DNA of 40,039 nucleotides from ZC4RG29 sp032907565 (GCA_032907565.1 JAJJPK010000185.1:1-40039), one strand, 5' to 3'. Shown: positions 8,467 to 17,103, numbered from the stretch's first letter. Program-made: numbers and translations. Notes: a model not told the origin generated them from the letters alone.

Positions 8467-9075
8467 TTACGAAACTGACTTCTTGTACATCCGGAAAAAC
8501 AGAAAAGGAAGAAACCCGAAAGTAAAAATCAACATTCCTCCCAGCAGCAGGAAATCCGCACCCTGAAGATGCAATAGCTTAAAGACGAGCGAAAGACCAA
8601 CAGCAATTGCACTCATTGCCCCCAGAATGATTCTCAGTTTTTCGGAAAGAGACTGACCTAGATACACCTTGTACCGGTCGATTACGAGCATTGGGACAAA
8701 CAACAATAGGAAACCCAGGAAGCCATAATTAAAAAGTTGATATGCCCCCGGCCAGTGCATAACAGTAAATAACCAACCCAGACTTATCGCAATGGCGCTC
8801 AAAAGGCCAATGGTGTAAATAACCTTTTTCATACGAATTATTTTGGTTGCGTTTAGTAGAAACAAGGTCTCTTCCTGAATTTGATCCAAGCCCTTCGGCG
8901 CAAATTCATGAAGCGTTTCGGTCAAAGCGGCGTCAAAATCCCGACCCTGTTCAAGTCTGTATTCCATGACACAACACAGATGGTCGAGTACATCATCCTT
9001 AAGCGTTTGAATACTGATTGCACTCTGATCTATGTGGCTCCTGATCGCCTCAATCTGCGAAGCCGACAATTTCAT
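8467..9075 (-). CDS. HAAS-like membrane protein paired with PadR
   Basis: A 202-residue protein with a soluble helical N-terminus (residues 1-75: IEAIRSHIDQ, LKDDVLDHLCC) and about four membrane helices (near 84-104, 113-130, 149-168, 174-193). The N-terminus resembles HAAS/DUF1700-type domains, which typically follow PadR regulators. Its ATG overlaps the stop of padR by four bases (ATGA), so the two are translated together. The likely job is a membrane-stress or envelope output controlled by PadR, but no biochemical function is known to me. The stop is next to the composite repeat region, convergent with nth. Confidence 0.7.
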   Translation of the reverse strand: MKLSASQIEAIRSHIDQSAISIQTLKDDVLDHLCCVMEYRLEQGRDFDAALTETLHEFAPKGLDQIQEETLFLLNATKIIRMKKVIYTIGLLSAIAISLGWLFTVMHWPGAYQLFNYGFLGFLLLFVPMLVIDRYKVYLGQSLSEKLRIILGAMSAIAVGLSLVFKLLHLQGADFLLLGGMLIFTFGFLPFLFFRMYKKSVS

Positions 9076-9410
9076 GCGATGTTGAGTTGAGGGAATACGA
9101 CCTTGCTCAGCGTCTCCATAAAGTCCCTCAACTCTTCCAGATAAGCCACCTTTTTCTCGCGTCCGGCCTTTGTGATGTAATAGTACTTCCGCACGCGACC
9201 CCCCACCTGCTCTTCCGTGAATGAAAGGAGCCCGTCATGCGTCATCTTTTGCAAAGCGGGGTACAGCGACCCGTCCTTCAGTAAGATCTTTCCCCCCGAC
9301 AAGTCCTTTACCCGCATTGAGATTTCGTAGCCGTACATTCGCTCCTCCTCCGATAGCAATTTTAGAACAATGGCCGACAGCGTGCCTTTCAAAAGTTCTT
9401 TAGAGTACAT
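9072..9410 (-). CDS. PadR family transcriptional regulator
   Basis: A 112-residue winged-helix regulator. From ATG 9410 it reads MYSKELLKGTLSAIVLKLL, the usual PadR start, then MYGYEISMRV, the recognition-helix segment DGSLYPALQKM, and the wing GGRVRKYYYIT. Upstream in-frame ATGs at 9425 (MYIEF) and 9446 exist; 9410 is preferred because of the family start and because 9425 falls inside the operator candidate at 9420-9455. PadR proteins are usually repressors of their own operon, often responding to small hydrophobic ligands. It forms an operon with the overlapping membrane protein gene. Confidence 0.88.
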   Translation of the reverse strand: MYSKELLKGTLSAIVLKLLSEEERMYGYEISMRVKDLSGGKILLKDGSLYPALQKMTHDGLLSFTEEQVGGRVRKYYYITKAGREKKVAYLEELRDFMETLSKVVFPQLNIA

Positions 9411-9419
9411 GAATTCAAT

Positions 9420-9455
9420 ATACATAGAATTTTGATATATCACCATCCTATGTAT
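9420..9455. promoter_or_regulatory. nested symmetrical operator candidate for PadR
   Basis: The outer arms ATACATAG (9420-9427) and CTATGTAT (9448-9455) are perfect inverted repeats. Exactly centred between them is a perfect 10-base palindrome TGATATATCA (9433-9442), with five bases on each side. Both symmetries share the centre 9437.5. PadR proteins bind inverted repeats containing ACAT/ATGT, so this is a strong autoregulatory operator candidate lying just upstream of padR and 11 bases from the presumed fmt start, where it could also affect fmt. Confidence 0.65.
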
Positions 9456-9465
9456 TAATTTTTAG

Positions 9466-10383
9466 TTGTTATTCGGCTTACTTGCAGCCTTTCTGAGGGG
9501 AATTGCCGTGCCAAGTCTGAGGATTCTCGTTGAGAATAACTTCAACGTTGTTGCAGTCGTGACGGCGGCGGACAAACCGCAGGGCCGGGGAAGAAAGGTT
9601 GCCTTTTCGGCGGTAAAGACGTGCGCACTGGAATATAACCTCCCTGTGCTTCAACCGACGAATCTCAAGGCGCCAGAATTCCTTGAAGAATTAAAGTCTT
9701 TTAACGCCAACCTGCAGGTCGTCGTCGCCTTCCGCATGCTCCCCGAGGTGGTGTGGTCCATGCCCGAATTTGGAACGATCAACCTCCACGCTTCCCTCCT
9801 TCCACAATACCGCGGCGCCGCGCCCATCAACTGGGCAATCATAAACGGGGAAAAGGAAACCGGCGTGACCACGTTCTTCATCCGCCACGAAATAGACACG
9901 GGAAATATCATCTTCCAGGAGAAAGTCCCCATCGATCCCGACGACACGGCCGGAACGCTTCACGACAAACTGAAAACTGCGGGTGCGGAACTGGTCCTGA
10001 AAACCGTGCGCGCCATTGCTTCGGGTGACTACCCCGTTCAACCTCAGTCACCCACGCGGGACCTGAAGATCGCACCTCGGATCCACAAGGAAACGTGTGA
10101 GATCAATTGGAACAGCAGCAGTCGGGCCATCGTAAATTTTGTTCGCGGACTCAGTCCATACCCTGCAGCATGGACAACATTCAACGGTCGTCATTTCAAG
10201 ATTCTTAAAGCTGTCGAAATACAGCGCGATGCCGACAGTCGCCAACCCGGAGAATGGGACACCGACAACAAAACCTATCTCCATATTCGCACAGCAGATG
10301 GGTGGGTAGCTATTTTGGAACTACAGGCAGAAGGAAAACGGGCGATGATGACGAAGGAATATTTTGCAGGAAATCAACTGTGA
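9466..10383 (+). CDS. fmt: methionyl-tRNA formyltransferase with aberrant N-terminus
   Basis: From residue 14 (AVPSLRILVENNFNVVAVVT) onward this is a normal Fmt, which formylates initiator Met-tRNA using 10-formyl-tetrahydrofolate. The catalytic residues are present: Asn106, His108 in INLHASLLP, and Asp144 in IDTG; the C-terminal tRNA-binding domain ends in ELQAEGKRAM as expected. What is wrong is the start: there is no ATG, only TTG at 9466 directly after an in-frame TAG, and the usual R-I-V-F-x-G-T-P-x-F loop is replaced by LLFGLLAAFLRGI. A sequencing error, a rearrangement with the padR unit, or a divergent but functional start are all possible. The function call is firm; the start is not. 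Confidence 0.82.
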   Translation: MLFGLLAAFLRGIAVPSLRILVENNFNVVAVVTAADKPQGRGRKVAFSAVKTCALEYNLPVLQPTNLKAPEFLEELKSFNANLQVVVAFRMLPEVVWSMPEFGTINLHASLLPQYRGAAPINWAIINGEKETGVTTFFIRHEIDTGNIIFQEKVPIDPDDTAGTLHDKLKTAGAELVLKTVRAIASGDYPVQPQSPTRDLKIAPRIHKETCEINWNSSSRAIVNFVRGLSPYPAAWTTFNGRHFKILKAVEIQRDADSRQPGEWDTDNKTYLHIRTADGWVAILELQAEGKRAMMTKEYFAGNQL

Positions 10384-10391
10384 TGGGTGGT

Positions 10392-10420
10392 CCTTCGACA
10401 AGCTCAGGAACCGGAACCGG
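10392..10420. repeat. interspersed intergenic repeat, copy 2, with AACCGG units
   Basis: CCTTCGACAAGCTCAGG (10392-10408) is followed directly by two AACCGG units. It lies 8 bases after the fmt stop, in the 84-base convergent gap before the SLC13 transporter. Copy 3 at 39908 has the same repeat followed by similar units. Confidence 0.75.
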
Positions 10421-10467
10421 ACGCGATAGTGCTATGAACCATGATGCCGCACAATTTCCTGGCGCGC

Positions 10468-11934
10468 TTACCGGACCAACAGCAACGACAGCGCGACAAT
10501 CGTAATCAACGAAATTATGTTCAGCATAATGCCCGCCCTCAGCATGTCGATAAGACGAATATGGCCGCTTGCGAAAAGGATCGCGTTGGGCGGTGTGGAG
10601 ATGGGAAGGCAGAAGGCGCAGCTGGCGGCCAGTGTAACGGGTATCGCCAGGACCGCCGGATCGTAGCCCAATCCATCCGCGATGCCAAAGACGACTGGGA
10701 CGAAGATTGTCGTCAGCGCGACATTGCTCATCAGTTCCGTCAACAAAAGTGCAATACCCGCCAGGGCAAGTGTAAGTATCCACAGGTCGATTTCACCCCA
10801 GGCGGTCACACTGTCTCCGATCATCTGAATCAACCCTGATTCCTCCAGACTTCTGGCGAGGCATAGCCCCCCGCCGAAGAGGATGAGAATTCCCCATGGC
10901 ATCCGTTTCATGTCTTCCCATGAAAGAAGGAATTCGCCTTTCCTCAAGTTGATCGGTAAAGAGAACATCAACAGGCCCCCCGTCATGGCAATGAGGGTGT
11001 CATCCAGGATTTTTACCCCGGCACCCGGTCCGTAAAAAACAAGGGAAAGAAAACTGTTGATATATTCCCTGAATATCCAACTGAAGGCCGTGAGGCCGAA
11101 GATAACCAACACCATGCGTTCCGCTTTTGTCAGGGGTCCGAGTTCGGTTAATCGCGCTTTAATAACGCCCGAAGATCCCCGGATGCTCTTAAGTTGGTTT
11201 GGAAAAGCAATGCGCGTGATGACGACGTAGCACAATACCAGAACCGCAACTGCTATCGGAGCCCCAATAGTAAGCCATTCGGTAAAACTCACGTTATCTT
11301 CATACCGTTGCTCGTACAGTGCCACCATTACTACATTAGGTGGTGTGCCAACGATGGTGGCCATCCCTCCTATGTTTGCAGCGTAGGCGATACTCAGCAT
11401 GAGTCCGGTAGCAAAGTTGCGATATCCTTTTTGCGACAGTCCCTGTGCCCCGAGTCTGTCGCTGATGAGTTGTGTTACTGATACCGCGATGGGAAGCATC
11501 ATTATCGCCGTCGCGGTATTACTGATCCACATGCTGATCAGACCACTCGCCAGCGTGAATCCTGCGATGATCCCGTCACCACTTGTGCCCGTCATGCGGA
11601 TCATGTTCAGCGCAATACGTTCATGAAGCCGGTGCTTTTCAAGCGCCAGGGCGATGATGAATCCACCCATAAAGAGGTAAATCACCGGATTACCGTAGGA
11701 GGATGTGGCTTCACCTACCGTGAGCACGCCGAGCAACGGCAGCAGTATCATCGGAATGAGGGCGGTAACTGCTACATGCACAGCATCTGTCACCCACCAC
11801 GTCACCATCCATGCGGCCGTCGCCAGCACCTTACAAGCATCGGCGTTCAGATCGGTGAGGTTTGTGAGCGCGAGGTAAACGGCCGCGAACAGCAGCGGAC
11901 CCAAAACCAGTCCTTTTACTTTCAGTTGACTCAA
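10468..11934 (-). CDS. SLC13/DASS family sodium-coupled anion transporter
   Basis: A 488-residue, strongly hydrophobic inner-membrane protein of the divalent anion:sodium symporter family, which imports dicarboxylates, sulfate or citrate-like anions. The two family signature regions are both visible: the first half has SNTATAIMM and, later, GTPPNVV; the second half has SNVALTTIF and STPPNAILFASG. The internal repetition of SNxAx/TPPN motifs fits the two-fold elevator fold. The start at MSQLKVKGLVLGP leads straight into the first helix. The gene is divergent from folA with a 127-base gap. The exact substrate is not readable. Confidence 0.87.
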   Translation of the reverse strand: MSQLKVKGLVLGPLLFAAVYLALTNLTDLNADACKVLATAAWMVTWWVTDAVHVAVTALIPMILLPLLGVLTVGEATSSYGNPVIYLFMGGFIIALALEKHRLHERIALNMIRMTGTSGDGIIAGFTLASGLISMWISNTATAIMMLPIAVSVTQLISDRLGAQGLSQKGYRNFATGLMLSIAYAANIGGMATIVGTPPNVVMVALYEQRYEDNVSFTEWLTIGAPIAVAVLVLCYVVITRIAFPNQLKSIRGSSGVIKARLTELGPLTKAERMVLVIFGLTAFSWIFREYINSFLSLVFYGPGAGVKILDDTLIAMTGGLLMFSLPINLRKGEFLLSWEDMKRMPWGILILFGGGLCLARSLEESGLIQMIGDSVTAWGEIDLWILTLALAGIALLLTELMSNVALTTIFVPVVFGIADGLGYDPAVLAIPVTLAASCAFCLPISTPPNAILFASGHIRLIDMLRAGIMLNIISLITIVALSLLLVR

Positions 11935-12061
11935 GGCAACCCGGATTTTTGCCGTTGAAAATAGAGAAGTTCTTTTCTTTGACCTAACGGGCGGTGTAAT
12001 TTTACATCTGCGCCTTACTTTCCGACGAAACCGCTATTTTACGCCGTCATATCATTAGTCC

Positions 12062-12568
12062 ATGATCGTCTCCCTGATAGCCGCAGTGTCACGTAACAAT
12101 GTCATTGGAAAGGACAACGACCTTCCCTGGAACCTTCCCGATGACATGAAGTATTTCATGCAGACGACAAGCCGGCATCATGTGATCATGGGACGAAAAA
12201 ACTATGAATCCATCCCGGAAAAATTCAGGCCGTTGCCCAACCGTGTGAATATCGTCGTCACACGCAAACTGGATTATGAGGCGCCCGGATGCCATGTTGT
12301 GCACTCGCTTGAAGATGCTTTTGCAATTCCCATGCGGAGTGAGCAGGAAGAAGTGTTCGTCATTGGCGGCGCGGATATCTTCCGTCAGTCGCTTCCCTAC
12401 GCAGATCGCCTCTACCTTACCGAAATCCACGCCGACGTTGACGGCGACATCTTGTTTCCTGAAATCAATCGCACCGAGTGGAAGGAATTGTCGCGCGTCC
12501 CACATCCTGCTGATGAAAGGCACAAGTATGCTTTCGACTTTGTGGTGTATGAGAGGCCCAGGATTTAG
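12062..12568 (+). CDS. folA: dihydrofolate reductase
   Basis: A 168-residue DHFR that reduces dihydrofolate to tetrahydrofolate with NADPH. Family marks in order: MIVSLIAAVSRNNVIG, LPWNLPDDMKYF with the acidic active-site residue at Asp28, VIMGRKNYESIP, VVTR, and VIGGADIFRQSLP, then LTEI in the C-terminal half. Length and start are standard. Its stop overlaps the convergent repeat-protein gene by four bases. It is not next to thyA, so the usual thyA-folA pair is absent in this window. Confidence 0.95.
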   Translation: MIVSLIAAVSRNNVIGKDNDLPWNLPDDMKYFMQTTSRHHVIMGRKNYESIPEKFRPLPNRVNIVVTRKLDYEAPGCHVVHSLEDAFAIPMRSEQEEVFVIGGADIFRQSLPYADRLYLTEIHADVDGDILFPEINRTEWKELSRVPHPADERHKYAFDFVVYERPRI

Positions 12569-13923
12569 GGCTGAATTTGTATACCCGCCAAAAAGCCAGG
12601 CCACATCGTCAGGAAGCGCTCGCCAACAAACGCGTTGCTTTCCAAAAACTCAGGCGAAACGTCGGCGTCCCTGTCGGACAGATAAAAGTTGTATGTAAGC
12701 CCCGCAAAAACGTAAACGTAGGGCAACTTTACGTGGATGCGCGTGCCCGCGGTTGCATTGAGTCGCGCCAGCAGGCTCAATTCATCCGTGAACTTTTTGG
12801 GCTCATGGTTAATATGCAGTGCATCGACACCGAACGCATAGTATCGGAAATTGTTCATGCCGGGCATTGTAGAACGGTTGAAATAGAATTTCTTCAACCC
12901 ATAGCCAACCGCCCATTTTCGTTTGCCGTCAACAAACGGTGGATCGACCGCATAGATCAGCGCGTTCTGAATGTATATGTTCTTCCGCTCCGCCTTTATC
13001 CTTAGGTTTTTCGAGTTTCCCGTTGCCAGCTCGATGTTAAGGTAAAACATTTCATTCGCGTAAACCGATGCATATCCGCTTTCGCCAAAATTGAGGAGTC
13101 CGATAGCCGTTCCGTCGCGAGTTTCCTGTTGCGTACCGCGACGATAGATGTTCACAAGCCCAATTTGAGTGCCCTGCATGCTGCTGCTGAAGTTGATCAA
13201 ACCAACCTGAAACCCGTTCATTCTTCCCGACCAGTTGACCAGGCCAATTTGGAGGCCGGTGGGATCGTCGTTTTCGTACGAGTTTTTTCCTTCGATGGAA
13301 CCGGCGCGGTTGTAGATGCTCACCTGTGTTCCGATGAGGGACCCTTTTGTGTAATTCATTGCTGATGAAATTTGGATTCCATCCATCGACTGATACGACA
13401 TATTCCACAGTGACGCGAGCTGAACGCCAAAGGTGTACTTGTATACAAGATTTCCTAACCCGCCGACTTGAACGCCCTGCAATGCCCCCTTAGAGAGGTT
13501 GACGGCTCCGGCTACCTGGCCTCCGAAGACGTTGTTCAGCACCACGTTTCCGAGTCCCGCTATTTGAATCCCCGAAAGGTTGGCTTCAAAGCCGGTCCTG
13601 ACCTTCTCGTCTTTTTCTCTTTTCTGTAAGCCGGCAAAAGCGTTGGCACCGGTCAGGTTTGCCAAGCCGGCGATCTGGAGTCCACGCGTTTCGTTCACGT
13701 TCAGATTGGAGATCACGCCTACTTCCAACAAGTAATTCGACGCAGAATATCCGGACGTAAGATTCAAGGAAAAGTAATTGTGATAACCACCGGGATGCAT
13801 GCCGTTGGTGCTTATTCCCGGGACGAGAGCAAGGTGAAATACTCGCGTGTAATCGATTCTTTGCTGGGCAGAGGCTGCAATACAGACAATTATTAAACAT
13901 GCCGCGAGGAGACATCGTCTCAT
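12565..13923 (-). CDS. secreted LA_2272-type surface-repeat protein
   Basis: A 452-residue protein with a clear signal peptide (MRRCLLAACLIIVCIAASA, then QQ). Residues 81-280 form a repetitive region with the core G-x-Q-[IVL]. Five units start at 118, 134, 150, 166 and 182, exactly 16 residues apart, with a sixth at 198, for example GIQIAGLGNVVLNNVF and GVQVGGLGNLVYKYTF. These are followed by 14-residue units at 223, 237 and 251 (GLQIGLVN, GFQVGLIN, GTQIGLVN) and one at 271. Such repeats are described as LA_2272-type surface repeats and suggest a stacked beta structure. The C-terminal 160 residues look beta-rich, perhaps outer-membrane associated. Function is unknown. Confidence 0.8.
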   Translation of the reverse strand: MRRCLLAACLIIVCIAASAQQRIDYTRVFHLALVPGISTNGMHPGGYHNYFSLNLTSGYSASNYLLEVGVISNLNVNETRGLQIAGLANLTGANAFAGLQKREKDEKVRTGFEANLSGIQIAGLGNVVLNNVFGGQVAGAVNLSKGALQGVQVGGLGNLVYKYTFGVQLASLWNMSYQSMDGIQISSAMNYTKGSLIGTQVSIYNRAGSIEGKNSYENDDPTGLQIGLVNWSGRMNGFQVGLINFSSSMQGTQIGLVNIYRRGTQQETRDGTAIGLLNFGESGYASVYANEMFYLNIELATGNSKNLRIKAERKNIYIQNALIYAVDPPFVDGKRKWAVGYGLKKFYFNRSTMPGMNNFRYYAFGVDALHINHEPKKFTDELSLLARLNATAGTRIHVKLPYVYVFAGLTYNFYLSDRDADVSPEFLESNAFVGERFLTMWPGFLAGIQIQP

Positions 13924-14044
13924 GAGCCGGGGCTTTTAGGTTATCCAATCCCCCGTGTCGTCCCGTAATCCAACGATGAAAAAGCGGCATTATTTCAATT
14001 AATTGCGCGGACGGCTATCTTTCGGCCGACAAACCTGCACACGT

Positions 14045-14800
14045 TTGGAGCTCTATCACTATCCCATCATAATCGCCGTTGGCATCCTTTCGGGATTCAT
14101 CAATACCCTTGCAGGTGGAGGCTCCCTTATCACGCTGCCGTTGCTGATATTCCTGTTCGACCTACCAGGCAGTGTTGCCAACGCCACCAATCGCATTGCC
14201 GTCCTCGCCCAGAGCGGGCTGGCCAGTGCGGGCTTTCGCAGTAAGGGCGTCGCACTCCCCACTCCGTACATTTACTATCTGGCAGGGGCAGCTGTCGTCG
14301 GCGGCCTGATCGGGGCCAACCTGGCGGTGGCGATCAGCGACCAACTCTTCAACCGGATCCTGGCCGTTATGATGGTTGTTATCGTCCTGCTCACAGTGCG
14401 AAACAACAATCGAACGCATACCGCCGGAAATGAAAATCTCAGTCTCGCCAGCAAGGTCATCGGTACAATTGCATTTCTCTTCATCGGCATATACGGCGGC
14501 TTTCTTCAGGCGGGTATCGGATTTGTCATCATTGCACTTTTCAACGGCTTTCACCGCTTCAACCTAGTCGTTACCAACTACATCAAAGTATTCCTTGTCT
14601 TGTTGCTGGGCATCGTGTCGGTGACGGTGTTCGCGATAGCGGGAGAAATACGATGGGAGTATGGAATCCTCCTGGCCGTCGGCCAGGGCATCGGCGGTTG
14701 GTATTCAAGCCGATGGTCGGTGGGGAAGGGTGAGAAATGGATAAAACGGGTGCTCGTTGTGATGGTAATCGTTATGGCCGTCAAGCTTTGGTTTTTCTGA
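14045..14800 (+). CDS. TSUP family transporter (TauE/SafE-like)
   Basis: A membrane protein of about 252 residues with the TauE/SafE (TSUP) family pattern: GILSGFINTLAGGGSLITLPLLIFL near the start and a second related half with GIYGGFLQAGIGFVI. The family exports sulfite or sulfonate-like anions or imports small carboxylates; the substrate here is unknown. No ATG fits the family start. The TTG at 14045 gives MELYHYPIIIAVGILSG, matching the usual short leader; a TTG at 14003 would add 14 basic residues. It converges on the ypfJ-like gene with a five-base gap. Confidence 0.83.
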   Translation: MELYHYPIIIAVGILSGFINTLAGGGSLITLPLLIFLFDLPGSVANATNRIAVLAQSGLASAGFRSKGVALPTPYIYYLAGAAVVGGLIGANLAVAISDQLFNRILAVMMVVIVLLTVRNNNRTHTAGNENLSLASKVIGTIAFLFIGIYGGFLQAGIGFVIIALFNGFHRFNLVVTNYIKVFLVLLLGIVSVTVFAIAGEIRWEYGILLAVGQGIGGWYSSRWSVGKGEKWIKRVLVVMVIVMAVKLWFF

Positions 14801-14805
14801 CGTGT

Positions 14806-15681
14806 CTACAGGTTCGTAGCATTAAACGTGTCGCCCTGCCGTATGTCTCCCGTTTCGAATCCCTTCTTAAACCATCGCATCCGTTGCTCTGACGTGCCGT
14901 GAGTAAACGAATCGGGGGTCACATAACCCCGCGATTGCATCTGTAGTCTGTCATCGCCGATAGCGCTTGCAGCGCCCAGGGCTTCTTCAATGTCACCTTC
15001 TTCCAGGATGTTTTTCGTTTGGTCGGCATGATGTGCCCATACGCCGGCGAGGAAATCGGCCTGAAGTTCAAGCCGCACCGATAGTTGATTGTACTCCTCT
15101 TCACTCATCTGTCCGCGTGCCGCGTGTACTTCACCGATTATCCCTAACAGATGCTGAATGTGATGGCCCACTTCATGAGCCACAACATACGCTTGTGCGA
15201 AATCACCAGGAGCTTGAAAACGGCTTTGCAATTCATTGAAGAAGCTCAGATCGATATACAACTTTTCATCTGCGCTGCAATAGAATGGTCCGGTCGCAGC
15301 GCTTGCAAGACCGCAGGCAGAGCTGACGCTCCCTGAAAAGAGTACTAGCGTGGGTTCTCGATATCCGTCGAGCAGTGCGTTCCAAACGTCCTCTGTATCG
15401 GCCAGCACAACAGACGTAAATGCAGCAAGGCGTTCCTCCTCTGGCGTAGGGGTGTATGAACCGCCCTGTTCAATGCCCACACTCTCGCCGCCTCCTGCCA
15501 TCTCCTGGAGAAGGGCGAGCGGATTCTTGCCCATGATTAAACCGATGATGACAATCACGACGACAACGCCGAGGCCTCCTTTTGTAAGCATGCCCCCCAT
15601 CAGTCCACCGGGCAGCCCTGCTCCGCCTCGGCCGCGCTGGTCACTGACGTTTGTACTTTTTCTTCTCCCTTGCCACCGCAT
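14806..15681 (-). CDS. ypfJ: YpfJ-like neutral zinc metallopeptidase
   Basis: A 291-residue membrane-anchored protein of the neutral zinc metallopeptidase (YpfJ) family. It starts MRWQGRRKSTNVSDQRG, the canonical opening of the family, then a Gly-rich stretch and one membrane helix (about 37-50, VVVVIVIIGLIMG). The zinc site is HEVGH (169-173), with a downstream QADFLAGVWAHH providing the third ligand region. The ATG at 15681 is chosen over the in-frame ATG at 15702 because homologues begin MRWQGRR. The physiological substrate is unknown to me. Confidence 0.88.
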   Translation of the reverse strand: MRWQGRRKSTNVSDQRGRGGAGLPGGLMGGMLTKGGLGVVVVIVIIGLIMGKNPLALLQEMAGGGESVGIEQGGSYTPTPEEERLAAFTSVVLADTEDVWNALLDGYREPTLVLFSGSVSSACGLASAATGPFYCSADEKLYIDLSFFNELQSRFQAPGDFAQAYVVAHEVGHHIQHLLGIIGEVHAARGQMSEEEYNQLSVRLELQADFLAGVWAHHADQTKNILEEGDIEEALGAASAIGDDRLQMQSRGYVTPDSFTHGTSEQRMRWFKKGFETGDIRQGDTFNATNL

Positions 15682-15813
15682 AAGAACGGAATTTGGTTTC
15701 ATTTACAAATTACGGTAAAGGCTTCTTATAAAATACAGGGAAAGAATATTTCACGTTTTTACCGCACCCGGGGGGTTGGGCGGACCATAGTCAATCTTCT
15801 ACCTTGCTTACAG

Positions 15814-16329
15814 ATGGAACTCTCACTACTGATACTCGTAACGGCACTGGCCCCAACGGATTCGGTGGCCCCTGAGACGGAAATCTGTGCCTGTTGCGTC
15901 GCCGAGGCCCGGCAATTCGACTTCTGGATTGGCGAGTGGGAAACTTATACCCCGGATGGCCGCCTTGCCGGGACCAACTCTATCTCCCTGCTACAGGATA
16001 GCTGTTTGATCCTCGAAAGCTGGAGATCCCATGGTTCAAAGTATACCGGCACCAGCTATAACTTTTACAACCGGAGAACCGGCCGTTGGCAGCAATTATG
16101 GATCGACAATCAGGGCGGCAATCTGCAACTGGAGGGCAATTTCAACGGCACTGCCATGGTGCTCCAAAGCGAGGAATTGCCCAACCAGGACAAAAAGCTT
16201 CAGATCGACAGAATTACCTGGACGCCGAACGACGACGGCACCGTGCGACAGTTGTGGGAAGTGTCCACGGACAAAGGGAAAACCTGGCAGGTTGTCTTTG
16301 ATGGAAGATACAAACGGAAGACCCAATAA
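15814..16329 (+). CDS. DUF1579-like exported protein
   Basis: A 171-residue protein with a short hydrophobic leader (MELSLLILVTALA) and the phrase RQFDFWIGEWETYTPDG, typical of DUF1579-like proteins that share a lipocalin-like beta fold. It continues LILESWRSHGSKYTGTSYNFYNRRTGRWQQLW in order, broken only by normal loops. An unusual CACC cluster precedes the domain. Start: the ATG at 15814 begins the leader; the frame is open further upstream, but that part overlaps the divergent ypfJ start. Function is unknown. It ends three bases before the convergent SDR gene. Confidence 0.68.
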   Translation: MELSLLILVTALAPTDSVAPETEICACCVAEARQFDFWIGEWETYTPDGRLAGTNSISLLQDSCLILESWRSHGSKYTGTSYNFYNRRTGRWQQLWIDNQGGNLQLEGNFNGTAMVLQSEELPNQDKKLQIDRITWTPNDDGTVRQLWEVSTDKGKTWQVVFDGRYKRKTQ

Positions 16330-16332
16330 GTC

Positions 16333-17103
16333 TTAAAGGCGCCTTACGCCCATTCCACCATCCGCGTGGATTACCTGACCTGTAGCGTAAGGTATCCCCC
16401 CTTCCGCAAGAACGAGAGCAATAGCACCGATGTCAGCGGGTGTACCCCATCGCTTTTCGACAGTAAGACCCTCGGCGATAAGCTTATCGTACCTTTCCTT
16501 AACACCAGCGGTCATGTCGGTTTCAATGATGCCGGGCCGGATTTCATATACAGGGATGTTCTCCTCACCAAGACGGGTAGCAAACAGCTTGGTCATCATC
16601 GCAAGACCGGCTTTCGCCATGCAGTACTCTCCGCGGTTAACGGAGGCAACCGACGCCGATATTGAGGTAATGGTAATGATGCAGGGTGCGTATTTCGGAT
16701 TACCGCGCTTTTGTTCGATCATTTTCCGGGCAACCATCTGGGAGAGGTAGAACGTGCCCTTCAGGTTGATATTCATAACATAATCGAATCCCTCTTCGTC
16801 CAACTCGAGGATATCCACACGCTTCCGCGGAGCAACACCGGCATTGTTGACGAGCACATCGAGGCGCCCAAGGCCTTGCCACGCGACGTCTACAATCCGC
16901 TGTCGGTCTGAAGCACTTCCTATATCACCCTGACAGTAGATCACTTTCGCACCCATGCCCGTGAGCATCGCAAGAACGTCTTTGACATCCTGTTCCTTTC
17001 GCACGCCGTTAAGGGCAAGGTCATAACCTTTGCCGGCGAGACTTTTGGCGATACCCAGGCCAATGCCGCGTGTACCCCCGGTGATGAGCGCTGTTCTTTT
17101 CAC
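16333..17103 (-). CDS. SDR oxidoreductase, third gene of GH88 operon
   Basis: A 256-residue classical short-chain dehydrogenase annotated in relatives as 3-ketoacyl-ACP reductase. The NAD(P) motif is TGGTRGIG (8-15), the structural NNAG is at 86-89, the catalytic Ser is 147 (or 149), and the pair Tyr160-Lys164 is in YCMAK. It ends with HADGGMGV, the usual C-terminal motif. It overlaps the upstream Old Yellow Enzyme gene by four bases (ATGA), so a role with that enzyme and GH88 in sugar acid metabolism is more likely than fatty acid synthesis. A KduD-like keto-deoxy-uronate reductase is one inference. Confidence 0.85.
   Translation of the reverse strand: MKRTALITGGTRGIGLGIAKSLAGKGYDLALNGVRKEQDVKDVLAMLTGMGAKVIYCQGDIGSASDRQRIVDVAWQGLGRLDVLVNNAGVAPRKRVDILELDEEGFDYVMNINLKGTFYLSQMVARKMIEQKRGNPKYAPCIITITSISASVASVNRGEYCMAKAGLAMMTKLFATRLGEENIPVYEIRPGIIETDMTAGVKERYDKLIAEGLTVEKRWGTPADIGAIALVLAEGGIPYATGQVIHADGGMGVRRL

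Noticed and set aside
10310..10783. 157-codon minus-strand frame over the fmt end and the SLC13 gene end
   Set aside because: It runs in a different frame over the SLC13 C-terminus and the repeat; composition is shadow-like.
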